Position numbers and translations under genes: made by a program
NCBI GenBank assembly: GCA_937902945.1
Contig: CALEMD010000033.1
Coordinates: 1-5,892, forward strand
Source of the DNA: an uncultured Erysipelotrichaceae bacterium
GTDB lineage: Bacteria > Bacillota_I > Bacilli_A > Erysipelotrichales > Erysipelotrichaceae
Direction of reading: 5' to 3'
Length of the DNA stretch: 5,892 bases
Part shown: one piece after another, positions 1-5,892 of the stretch
Numbering within the stretch: position 1 is the stretch's first letter
Layout: each line of letters starts with the position of its first letter
Notes under the pieces: generated by a model
The model's database searches: none
Told to the model about the DNA's origin: nothing
Seen by the model: the letters and a program-made list of their open reading frames with translations, nothing else

Positions 1-1
1 G

Positions 2-931
2 TCTTTTGAGCAGATGACTGATCTGCCGCAGTCACTGATAGAGTCATTAAAGGAAGATTTCAGCATGTTCCCGCTGACGCTGCTGAAAAAGCAGGTAGCT
101 TCAGATGGAACAGCCAAGTATCTTTTTCAATGCATGGATGGATGCACAATAGAAACTGTTCTGATGCATTTTCATTTTGGTGAAAGCGTATGCGTATCCA
201 GTGAAATCGGGTGCAATATGGGCTGTACTTTCTGTGCTTCTGGGCTATTGAAGAAGCAGCGCAATCTGACTGCTGGAGAAATGACAGCGCAGATACTTTA
301 TATACAGAAGGAACTGGATGAACAGCAGAAAAGAGTAAACAACGTTGTTATTATGGGAACTGGCGAGCCATTCGATAATTATGATAATGTCATGGCTTTC
401 TGCCGCATCATCAACAGTGATTTAGGACTGGCTATAGGAGCACGGCATATTACTATATCTACATGCGGATTGGTGCCGATGATCAATCGTTTTGCGCAGG
501 AGCATGTGCAGTACAATTTGGCGGTTTCGCTTCATGCATCCAATCATGAACTGCGGCTGAAACTGATGCCGGTTGAAAAGGCATGGCCGCTGGATCAGCT
601 GATGCAGTCATTGCGAGACTACAGCTCTGACAACAATCGCAGGCTTACCTTTGAATACATACTTCTCAGAGGCATCAATGATTCAGATCAGAACGCTGCT
701 GAACTTGCAGAACTGATACGGGGAATGAATGCATATATCAATCTGATTCCATACAATGAAGTAGACGAAAATGGATATAGGACAACGGATGACAGAACAG
801 CTCTTCATTTTTATGATGTGCTGATGAGACATGGAGTCAAAGCTACACTGCGGAGCAAGCATGGTGAAGATATTGATGCTGCCTGCGGACAGCTGAGAGC
901 TAAGCACGAGAAGAACAGAGAGGATGCATGA
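2..931 (+). CDS. rlmN: 23S rRNA (adenine2503-C2)/tRNA methyltransferase RlmN, 5'-truncated by the window edge
   Basis: Radical-SAM enzyme that methylates C2 of A2503 in 23S rRNA and of A37 in some tRNAs. Numbering from the Met at position 14, the cluster-binding CxxxCxxC is C67, C71, C74. The two catalytic cysteines fit C60 (in VCVSSEIGC, seven residues before the first cluster Cys, like E. coli C118) and C291 (in DIDAACGQL, like E. coli C355). GTGEPFDN (115-122) is the SAM-binding GEP motif. The frame stays open to the left edge: SFEQ precedes that Met, and SFEQMTDL resembles the internal SFEDMTNL of B. subtilis RlmN. The Met is therefore internal, and roughly 30-55 N-terminal residues lie upstream. 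The C-terminus is complete and the TGA stop overlaps the next ATG. The ribosomal-island context and family motifs favour RlmN over the resistance paralogue Cfr. Confidence 0.95.
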   Translation, partial: SFEQMTDLPQSLIESLKEDFSMFPLTLLKKQVASDGTAKYLFQCMDGCTIETVLMHFHFGESVCVSSEIGCNMGCTFCASGLLKKQRNLTAGEMTAQILYIQKELDEQQKRVNNVVIMGTGEPFDNYDNVMAFCRIINSDLGLAIGARHITISTCGLVPMINRFAQEHVQYNLAVSLHASNHELRLKLMPVEKAWPLDQLMQSLRDYSSDNNRRLTFEYILLRGINDSDQNAAELAELIRGMNAYINLIPYNEVDENGYRTTDDRTALHFYDVLMRHGVKATLRSKHGEDIDAACGQLRAKHEKNREDA

Positions 932-1677
932 GATACTTTGGAATGAGTGACAGAGGACTGATCCGGAAGACGAATCAGGACAGTTACATCATTGCGGCAA
1001 ATGAAGCCGGAGATGTTTTTGCGATGCTCTGTGATGGAATCGGCGGAAATCTCGGCGGAGATGTTGCGTCCCATACAGCTATTGCATATTTCTCTGAAGT
1101 ATTTGCAGACAACCAGGGTTTTGAGGATGCAAGACAGGCGAAGCAATGGCTGCAGGAACATATGAAGATCTGCAATGAGCATATATGGAAACTGGGCCGC
1201 AGAAATCCTAAGTATCAGGGCATGGGGACAACATTCTGCGGAGTGCTGATGCTGAAAAGCTGCTTTCTGACTGTCAATATTGGTGATTCTAGAGCATATA
1301 AAGAAAGTGATGACGGTCAGTTTCAGCAGATGACGGTTGATCATACACTGGTTGCTGATATGCTTCTTCATGGTGAAATAACGCAGAAAGAGGCAATGAC
1401 TAGTCCTCGCAAGAACGTTCTTACAAATGCTCTTGGAGTATGGCAGAATGTTCGCTGTGATATAGAAACACATACAGAACCGATCAGAAAAATACTTCTA
1501 TGCTCTGATGGACTTCATGGATATGTTAAGGAAAGTGTCATCAGAAAAACGGTACTGGATGATGCAATGGATCCATCCTTGAAAGTACGCCGCCTGATCA
1601 AAGCAGCCCTTGCAGCCGGAGGCTTTGACAATGTGACAGTTATACTGATTGATATGAAAGGAGAGACACTGCAATGA
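928..1677 (+). CDS. prpC: PP2C-family Ser/Thr protein phosphatase (PrpC/Stp)
   Basis: Cytosolic metal-dependent phosphatase that reverses phosphorylation by the adjacent PASTA kinase. The 249-residue length is that of a single PP2C catalytic domain (B. subtilis PrpC is about 254). Visible motifs in order are RKTNQDS (13-19), DGIGG (36-40), GMGTT (98-102), GDSR (119-122), VDHT (137-140), NVLTNALG (163-170), CSDGL (192-196) and FDN (233-235). The aspartates D18, D36, D120, D194 and D234 are the expected metal-centre positions. Two deviations from the usual consensus are DGIGGN where DGMGGH is common, and SP (159-160) where HP is common. The ATG overlaps the rlmN stop (ATGA), and the purine run AGAGAGGA at 917-924 is a plausible ribosome binding site. 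Translation is probably coupled to rlmN. Confidence 0.95.
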   Translation: MRYFGMSDRGLIRKTNQDSYIIAANEAGDVFAMLCDGIGGNLGGDVASHTAIAYFSEVFADNQGFEDARQAKQWLQEHMKICNEHIWKLGRRNPKYQGMGTTFCGVLMLKSCFLTVNIGDSRAYKESDDGQFQQMTVDHTLVADMLLHGEITQKEAMTSPRKNVLTNALGVWQNVRCDIETHTEPIRKILLCSDGLHGYVKESVIRKTVLDDAMDPSLKVRRLIKAALAAGGFDNVTVILIDMKGETLQ

Positions 1678-3401
1678 GCAATATGATAGCGAACCGATAT
1701 GAAGTTATTCAGCATATAGGACAGGGCGGCATGGCAGATGTCTTCCTGGCGGTAGACACTATACTGAATCGGCAGGTTGCAGTAAAGATTATGCGCGGAG
1801 AACTGTGCACGGATGAAGTATCCGTTCTTCGCTTTGAAAGAGAAGCACAGGCAGCAACCTCTCTGAATCATCCTAATATCGTTGAAGTATATGACGTAGG
1901 GGAATATAAGGGGCATCATTTCATAGTAATGGAATATGTACCTGGCAAGACTTTAAAGCAGGTTATAAAGGATCGCGGAGCACTGACTAAAGAAGAAACT
2001 GTGGATATTATGAAGCAGCTTGTTTCGGCAACTGCTGAAGCGCATAAAAGAGGTATAATCCATCGTGATATTAAGCCGCAGAATGTGATAGTCAAAGCGG
2101 ACGGTTCCATCAAGATGGTGGATTTCGGCATAGCTTTAGCAAAAGGAAGCATGCAGCTGACACAGGCAAACAATGTAATGGGATCTGTGCATTACCTCGC
2201 TCCGGAGCTGGCTAGAGGAAATGCAGCTACTGTGCAGAGTGATATATATGCACTTGGAATTGTCATGTATGAAATGCTGAGTGGGGATGTCCCATATAAG
2301 GCTGATAATGCAGTACAGGTTGCCTTGATGCATATGCGCAACGAAATGCCGAGCATACGCAATATCAATCCAGAGATTCCGCAGTCCATCGACAACTGCA
2401 TTATCCGTGCAACTGCAAAGAATCCGGCGATGCGCTATCGCTCCTGCAATGATATGCTTGCTGATCTGAGTACATGTCTGAGACCGGAAAGAGCCAACGA
2501 AAGAAAAATCATACTTGCTGAGACAGAAGACGATGAGAAAAAAGCGGTTCAGTCTTCAAAGCCTGTCAGAAAGGCAGCCGTCAGACAGAATACTGTGCAG
2601 GAAGAACCTGAAGAGCAGATATTCCGGCCGGCTGTGCAAAGACCGGCAAAGAAAAAGAATGGTCTTCTGATAACAATGATTATTCTGCTGATCTGTCTAG
2701 GTTTGGCAGGGATCTACTTTGCGCTGAATCAAAGCGGCTTTTTCAAAGAAGATATAAAACAGGTTGCAGTACCGGATATAACAGGAGTAACAATGGCCGA
2801 GGCAAAGAGTATCTGCCTTGATAACAATCTGGTATTGGATACGTCCAATGTGACATATACCCTTACTGAAAACACTGAAAAGGGACAGATTATAACTGTT
2901 TCGCCGGAAGTCGGAACATTGGTTGATCCGGAAACAACATTGACAGTAACAGTTTCCAGCGGCATCGGCGTAACAACCAAAGACTATGTTGGCATGAATA
3001 TCAAAGATGCGCAGAACGATCTTGCACAATATGCAAGCATGAAAGTGGATGCTGTTGAAGAAGAAAACACAGATGTTGATCCTGGCACAGTCATCCGCCA
3101 GGAGCTGCTTACTCCAGGAACCCAATTCAATCCAGAAACTGCTGATGAGATAAGGCTTGTTTATGCATCCTATCCAACGATCACCATTCCTGATGATATT
3201 CAGGGGCAGACCATTGATGAAGCTACAGCAGAATTGGAAGCCATGGGAGTGCAAGTCAGAATAAGCAATCTGGATACGACCGCACTCACAGATGAGGAAA
3301 TAGCGAATCTTAAGACTGGGGTTGTCATTAAATGCGATCCTGATATTGGCAGTGAATATACGCAGAAAGAAGATAACTATGTCATTCTTTATTACTATTG
3401 A
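1674..3401 (+). CDS. prkC: PASTA-domain transmembrane Ser/Thr protein kinase (PrkC/Stk1 family)
   Basis: Membrane kinase that couples peptidoglycan state to phosphorylation of cell-wall, translation and metabolic targets. The 575 residues show an N-terminal Hanks-type kinase domain (about 9-270) with glycine loop GQGGMADV (16-23), ATP lysine K38, helix-C E57, catalytic HRDIKPQN (130-137), DFG (150-152), GSVHYLAPE (170-178) and SDIYALG (189-195). A charged linker (about 271-328) follows, ending in KKK just before one hydrophobic membrane segment (about 330-350). Outside the membrane are three PASTA repeats, roughly 364-430, 431-498 and 499-575. All core catalytic residues are present, so it should be active. 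The activation loop has fewer threonines than B. subtilis PrkC. The ATG overlaps the phosphatase stop (ATGA), with AAAGGAG at 1657-1663 as ribosome binding site. The three repeats match B. subtilis PrkC; other species vary in number. Confidence 0.96.
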   Translation: MSNMIANRYEVIQHIGQGGMADVFLAVDTILNRQVAVKIMRGELCTDEVSVLRFEREAQAATSLNHPNIVEVYDVGEYKGHHFIVMEYVPGKTLKQVIKDRGALTKEETVDIMKQLVSATAEAHKRGIIHRDIKPQNVIVKADGSIKMVDFGIALAKGSMQLTQANNVMGSVHYLAPELARGNAATVQSDIYALGIVMYEMLSGDVPYKADNAVQVALMHMRNEMPSIRNINPEIPQSIDNCIIRATAKNPAMRYRSCNDMLADLSTCLRPERANERKIILAETEDDEKKAVQSSKPVRKAAVRQNTVQEEPEEQIFRPAVQRPAKKKNGLLITMIILLICLGLAGIYFALNQSGFFKEDIKQVAVPDITGVTMAEAKSICLDNNLVLDTSNVTYTLTENTEKGQIITVSPEVGTLVDPETTLTVTVSSGIGVTTKDYVGMNIKDAQNDLAQYASMKVDAVEEENTDVDPGTVIRQELLTPGTQFNPETADEIRLVYASYPTITIPDDIQGQTIDEATAELEAMGVQVRISNLDTTALTDEEIANLKTGVVIKCDPDIGSEYTQKEDNYVILYYY

Positions 3402-3410
3402 TAGTGCAGA

Positions 3411-4280
3411 ATGCCTATGATTGCAAGAATACTTTCCATAGTGTCGAAGGAGTATGTTCTTGAGATGCCGGATGGCTCACGGGTGAAATCATCACCGATG
3501 GGCAAGGTGCGTCTGCAGGAAGCACCATTGACAGGTGATCTTGTTGCTGCTGAATACTGCAGCGACAGGTGGGTCATTCAGAAGATTATGCCGCGTAAGA
3601 ACCGGTTGAAAAGACCGGCTGTTGCCAACGTTGATCAGGCTCTGATTGTAATGAGCGTGAAAGAACCGCTGTTTTCAACAGCGCTGATTGACCGTCTGAG
3701 TTTCCTGATCGTCAATTCTGGAGTGACGCCTGTATTGTGCGTAACCAAAACAGATCTTGGCATAGATGCAGAAACAGAGAAGCTGATCAGAGAATACGAG
3801 GAAGGACCGATGAGGACTATCCGCTGTGCAAAAAACGAGCTGGATAAAGATCTCTCATTCATATTGAAAGATCGAATCACGGTGCTGACGGGTCAGTCTG
3901 GAGCAGGGAAAAGCTCATTGCTGAATCAGCTGGATCCGGAATTTCATCTGGCTGTTCAGGAGATTTCTCAGGCCCTTGGCCGTGGAAAGCACACAACACG
4001 GCATAATGAACTGCATGAAGTGTATGGGGGTCTGGTGGCAGACACGCCGGGCTTCAGCTCATTGGATTTCTCACATATGGATGAAACGCAATTGGCACAG
4101 AGCGTTCTTGAATTCCGACCCTATCTTGGCAGCTGCCGCTTCAATGACTGCAGTCATCAGGCAGAGCCTGGGTGCGCTGTGAAAAAAGCGGTAGAAGATG
4201 GCATTATCAGCAAGGAAAGATATAAGAATTATCTGGCAGTTCTGAAAATGATTCAGAACAGAAAGGAGCAGTATCTATGA
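3411..4280 (+). CDS. rsgA: Small ribosomal subunit biogenesis GTPase RsgA (CpgA/YloQ)
   Basis: Circularly permuted GTPase that checks late 30S subunit maturation. The 289 residues contain an N-terminal OB-fold (about 1-60), then GTPase motifs in permuted order: G4 TKTD (112-115), G1 P-loop GQSGAGKS (161-168), G2 GRGKHTTRH (190-198) and G3 DTPGF (211-215). A C-terminal zinc motif follows with C242, C247, H249 and C255. Length and motifs are standard (B. subtilis CpgA is about 298). The start is constrained because an in-frame TAG at 3402-3404 leaves only ATG 3411 or ATG 3417. MPMIARI with the first ATG gives the usual N-terminus. No convincing Shine-Dalgarno precedes either, so translation may depend on ribosomes ending on the kinase gene 9 bp upstream. 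In B. subtilis this protein is a PrkC substrate, which fits the neighbourhood. Confidence 0.95.
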   Translation: MPMIARILSIVSKEYVLEMPDGSRVKSSPMGKVRLQEAPLTGDLVAAEYCSDRWVIQKIMPRKNRLKRPAVANVDQALIVMSVKEPLFSTALIDRLSFLIVNSGVTPVLCVTKTDLGIDAETEKLIREYEEGPMRTIRCAKNELDKDLSFILKDRITVLTGQSGAGKSSLLNQLDPEFHLAVQEISQALGRGKHTTRHNELHEVYGGLVADTPGFSSLDFSHMDETQLAQSVLEFRPYLGSCRFNDCSHQAEPGCAVKKAVEDGIISKERYKNYLAVLKMIQNRKEQYL

Positions 4281-4939
4281 TTGCAGCACCATCAGTACTT
4301 TCACTGGATTACAGCAGGATGAATGAAGAAGTACGGCAGCTGAATGAATCGGGTGCTCAATACCTTCACTTTGATGTAATGGATGGACATTTTGTCCCCA
4401 ATCTGACTTTCGGTCCGGATATTCTGAAAGGATTCTGCAGAATATCAGACTTGACTAAAGATGTACATCTGATGGTTGACGACCCAGTCTATTACAGCAA
4501 TGTATTCATAGAGGCTGGCGCGGATATCATTACATTTCATACTGAGGCAATGCAGAACAATGCTGGAATGATCAAAGATCTGGCAATGAGCATCCATGCT
4601 CAGGGCAGAAAAGCCGGATTGACTCTGCGCCCGGGAACAGATCTGTTATCACTGAAGCCTTTCATGAATGATTTTGATCTTTTTCTGATTATGTCCGTTG
4701 AACCGGGATTCGGCGGTCAGAAGTTTATACCTGAGTCGGCGGACAGAATCCGCCAGCTGAAGCAGTGGATTGCAGACAGTCAGAGCAAAGCACTGATCGA
4801 AGTGGACGGCGGCATCAATGCTGAAACAGCACAGATCTGCGCAGATGCCGGAGCAGATATACTCGTTGCCGGCAGTTTTGTATTCCGCAATGATATCAGA
4901 AAGGCAGTGCAGCAGCTATGCGCAGTACATGCATCATAG
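4277..4939 (+). CDS. rpe: Ribulose-5-phosphate 3-epimerase
   Basis: Cytosolic enzyme interconverting ribulose 5-phosphate and xylulose 5-phosphate in the non-oxidative pentose phosphate pathway. It is a 220-residue TIM barrel of normal length. The N-terminus shows PSVLSLD (5-11), then HFDVMDGHFVPN (31-42), VHLMV (63-67), SVEPGFGGQ (140-148), EVDGGI (175-180) and AGS (198-200) near the end. The metal ligands are expected to be H31, D33, H64 and D177, with D33 and D177 as the acid/base pair. All are present. The ATG overlaps the rsgA stop (ATGA), and a strong AAAGGAG at 4262-4268 sits 8 nt upstream. The end overlaps thiN by 22 bp. It could only be confused with sugar epimerases such as AlsE, but the motifs and conserved gene order favour Rpe. 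Confidence 0.96.
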   Translation: MIAAPSVLSLDYSRMNEEVRQLNESGAQYLHFDVMDGHFVPNLTFGPDILKGFCRISDLTKDVHLMVDDPVYYSNVFIEAGADIITFHTEAMQNNAGMIKDLAMSIHAQGRKAGLTLRPGTDLLSLKPFMNDFDLFLIMSVEPGFGGQKFIPESADRIRQLKQWIADSQSKALIEVDGGINAETAQICADAGADILVAGSFVFRNDIRKAVQQLCAVHAS

Positions 4940-5529
4940 TTCTGCGCCCGGTTCAGAAGCTGCCGGAAATAACCGGTGAATTTATTGGTGCGGATGCCGG
5001 TGCTCAGTTTTTAGCTGAGAAGGGTATACGTATGCATCTCGCCATTGGCGATTTCGATTCAGTTCCTTCTGAACGCATGGACAAAATCAGACAATTCAGC
5101 AAAGAGATCATCAAACTGAATCCTGTCAAGGATATCAGTGACAGCCAGGCTGCTTTAGAAGAAGCCATGCGTGAAGGATACAGTTCTTTCTGGATGGTAG
5201 GAGCTTTAGGCGGCAGGATGGATCACACTTCTGTCAATCTTAGACTGATGGAATACTGTCCGTATCCCATCGTTCTCTATGATGATCAGAATACTGTTCG
5301 AATTCTTGAAAAGGGAAGCCATCGGATTCATTCGGGCCGATATAAATATGTTTCATTCTTTGCAGTCAATGAGGCTGTGCTGTCACTATCGGGAATGAAG
5401 TACCCGCTTCAGCATAGAATGCTGAAAGAGAAGGATACAATAGGTCTTTCTAATGAACTGATAGGAAATGAAGGTCTTGCAGAAGTGCATTCAGGAAGAG
5501 TTATGATGATTCAGTCAAATGATCGCTAA
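4918..5529 (+). CDS. thiN: Thiamine pyrophosphokinase
   Basis: Transfers pyrophosphate from ATP to thiamine to make thiamine pyrophosphate, the cofactor of transketolase and pyruvate dehydrogenase. The 203 residues (B. subtilis ThiN is about 214) show the family motifs: GADAGA (24-29), AIGDFDS (42-48), KDISDSQAAL (71-80, the KDxTDxxxAL motif), GALGGRMDH (95-103) followed by N107, and GLSNE (176-180) in the C-terminal thiamine-binding part. The ATG at 4918 lies inside rpe; no in-frame ATG follows before the conserved core, so this start is the best one. Only a weak AAAGG (4900-4904), 13 nt from the ATG, precedes it, which suggests translational coupling to rpe. It is the last gene of the + strand run and stops at the left arm of a terminator hairpin. 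Confidence 0.93.
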   Translation: MRSTCIIVLRPVQKLPEITGEFIGADAGAQFLAEKGIRMHLAIGDFDSVPSERMDKIRQFSKEIIKLNPVKDISDSQAALEEAMREGYSSFWMVGALGGRMDHTSVNLRLMEYCPYPIVLYDDQNTVRILEKGSHRIHSGRYKYVSFFAVNEAVLSLSGMKYPLQHRMLKEKDTIGLSNELIGNEGLAEVHSGRVMMIQSNDR

Positions 5530-5564
5530 AAAAGGAACCGCACATATGTGCAGTTCCTGATTTT
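5528..5564. terminator. Bidirectional intrinsic terminator between thiN and rpmB
   Basis: An inverted repeat spans 5533-5558. AGGAAC (5533-5538) pairs with GTTCCT (5553-5558), then one C/A mismatch (5539/5552), then GCAC/GTGC (5540-5543/5548-5551) around an ATAT loop. On the left is A6 (5528-5533), which reads as T6 after the stem on the - strand. On the right, GATTTTAT gives a shorter T-run for + strand transcripts. The structure can end both the thiN operon and rpmB, and looks stronger for rpmB. The A-tract overlaps the last two bases of the thiN stop codon. Confidence 0.85.
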
Positions 5565-5571
5565 ATGATAC

Positions 5572-5799
5572 TTAAGCAGCCTTCGGTTCAGCAGGAGTCT
5601 TCTTTTCAGCTTTTCTGCTTCCTGCCTTCAGCGTTTTCAATGCACGGGCAGAAACACGAACTGTCTCAGGTTTCCCATCGACTATAATACGGACTTTCTG
5701 CAAGTTCACGTTCCATTTGCGGCGTGTAGCGCGCAGAGAGTGTGAACGTGCGTTTCCTGATAACGCTTTTTTACCGGATACGGCACATATTCTAGACAT
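5572..5799 (-). CDS. rpmB: 50S ribosomal protein L28 (bL28)
   Basis: Component of the large ribosomal subunit. The 75-residue protein begins MSRICAVSGKK and contains the family core SGNARSHSLRATRRKWNVN (14-32), LQKVRIIVDGK (33-43) and VRVSARALK (47-55). The frame is open 8 codons further upstream to 5823, but the start at 5799 is chosen for two reasons. TAAGGAGGT (5807-5815, read on the - strand) lies 7 nt before this ATG, and it gives the family N-terminus. The upstream ATG at 5805 is 1 nt from the Shine-Dalgarno and the one at 5823 would precede it. Only one Cys (C5) is present, so this is not the version with zinc-binding CxxC pairs. The C-terminal tail (about 59-75, rich in Lys, Ala, Pro and Glu) is longer than in the 62-residue B. 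subtilis protein. It is convergent with thiN. Confidence 0.96.
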   Translation of the reverse strand: MSRICAVSGKKALSGNARSHSLRATRRKWNVNLQKVRIIVDGKPETVRVSARALKTLKAGSRKAEKKTPAEPKAA

Positions 5800-5806
5800 C
5801 ACCATA

Positions 5807-5815
5807 ACCTCCTTA
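5807..5815 (-). promoter_or_regulatory. Shine-Dalgarno of rpmB, decides the start codon
   Basis: On the - strand this reads TAAGGAGGT, a near-perfect complement of the 16S rRNA 3' end. It is 7 nt from the ATG at 5799-5797 but only 1 nt from the ATG at 5805-5803. This rules out the longer reading of the frame and is the strongest ribosome binding site in the window, as expected for a highly expressed ribosomal protein. Confidence 0.9.
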
Positions 5816-5834
5816 CCTGTCAAAATGCTTCATT

Positions 5835-5863
5835 ACTGTACCATGCTTCAAACGATAATGCAA
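5835..5863 (-). promoter_or_regulatory. Probable sigma-A-type promoter of rpmB
   Basis: Read on the - strand, TTGCAT (-35, 5863-5858) and TACAGT (-10, 5840-5835) are separated by exactly 17 nt. TG sits one base before the -10 (TGGTACAGT), an extended -10 element. The sequence further upstream (5864-5892) is A/T-rich and could act as an UP element. Transcription would start near 5828, giving a leader of about 29 nt with room for the Shine-Dalgarno and no regulatory structure that I can see. Confidence 0.65.
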
Positions 5864-5892
5864 TATCATGAATTCCTATTTTATCTAAAAAA

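Noticed and set aside
14..16. ATG at 14 as the true start of rlmN
   Set aside because: The frame is open to the left edge, and the codons before it continue the conserved RlmN N-terminal region (SFEQMTDL), so the real start is outside the window.
811..1473. 220-residue open frame on the - strand across the rlmN/phosphatase junction
   Set aside because: It lies opposite two well-supported genes, is rich in Cys, Ile and Ser without a recognisable domain, and has no ribosome binding site that I could support. It is a shadow of the coding strand.
2697..3254. 185-residue open frame on the - strand opposite the PASTA region
   Set aside because: Composition is unlike a real protein (many Cys, Ile and Phe), and it is fully covered by the kinase gene with no context of its own.
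3528..3556. TTGACA inside rsgA as an internal promoter
   Set aside because: The consensus -35 is not followed by an acceptable -10 at 16-18 nt (TGAATA at best), so it looks like coding sequence by chance. The same holds for TTGACA near 2939 in the kinase gene.
3976..4182. 68-residue + strand frame inside rsgA
   Set aside because: It is an alternative frame over the G2, G3 and zinc motifs of RsgA, with no domain and no initiation signal of note.
5800..5823. Longer L28 starting at 5823
   Set aside because: Its extra eight codons contain the Shine-Dalgarno itself and are not part of the conserved L28 N-terminus.
5833..5869. Divergent + strand promoter for a gene to the right of the window
   Set aside because: Candidates such as GATAAT (5854-5859) or TATCAT (5864-5869) lack a matching -35 at a normal distance, and no downstream gene is visible to support one.

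Overview
This window is a compact, housekeeping part of a bacterial chromosome, almost certainly from a Bacillota (Firmicutes) genome. Six genes run head to tail on the + strand: rlmN, a PP2C-type phosphatase, a PASTA-domain Ser/Thr kinase, rsgA, rpe and thiN. They are followed by a convergent rpmB (ribosomal protein L28) on the - strand. The order matches, from memory, the Bacillus subtilis rlmN(yloN)-prpC-prkC-cpgA/rsgA-rpe-thiN(yloS)-rpmB neighbourhood. The middling base composition, the use of TGA as a stop and protein divergence from Bacillus would fit an Erysipelotrichia-like or other low-to-mid GC Bacillota. That narrower placement is only a guess.

Layout. Bases 2-931 hold rlmN, whose 5' end lies outside the window. 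It overlaps the phosphatase gene (928-1677) by an ATGA, and the phosphatase gene overlaps the kinase gene (1674-3401) in the same way. A 9-bp gap with tandem in-frame stops leads to rsgA (3411-4280), which overlaps rpe (4277-4939) by an ATGA. rpe overlaps thiN (4918-5529) by 22 bp. A hairpin with A/T tracts on both sides (about 5528-5564) sits between thiN and rpmB and can serve as a terminator for both converging transcripts. rpmB (5572-5799, -) has a strong Shine-Dalgarno and a recognisable sigma-A-type promoter at 5835-5863. No promoter is visible inside the + strand run, so it looks like the distal part of one operon transcribed from upstream.

How the genes work together. The kinase and phosphatase form the opposing pair that controls Ser/Thr phosphorylation in response to cell-wall state. 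RsgA is a GTPase for 30S maturation and, in B. subtilis, a known PrkC substrate. RlmN modifies 23S rRNA and tRNA, and L28 is a 50S protein, so translation is a common theme. Rpe (pentose phosphate pathway) and ThiN (thiamine pyrophosphate, the transketolase cofactor) add a sugar-phosphate theme.

I found no mobile element, CRISPR array, RNA gene or novel system. The points worth a second look are local: the prkC/rsgA junction, the threonine-poor kinase activation loop, the rpe/thiN overlap, the shared terminator with no spoVM between thiN and rpmB, and the start site and tail of L28.
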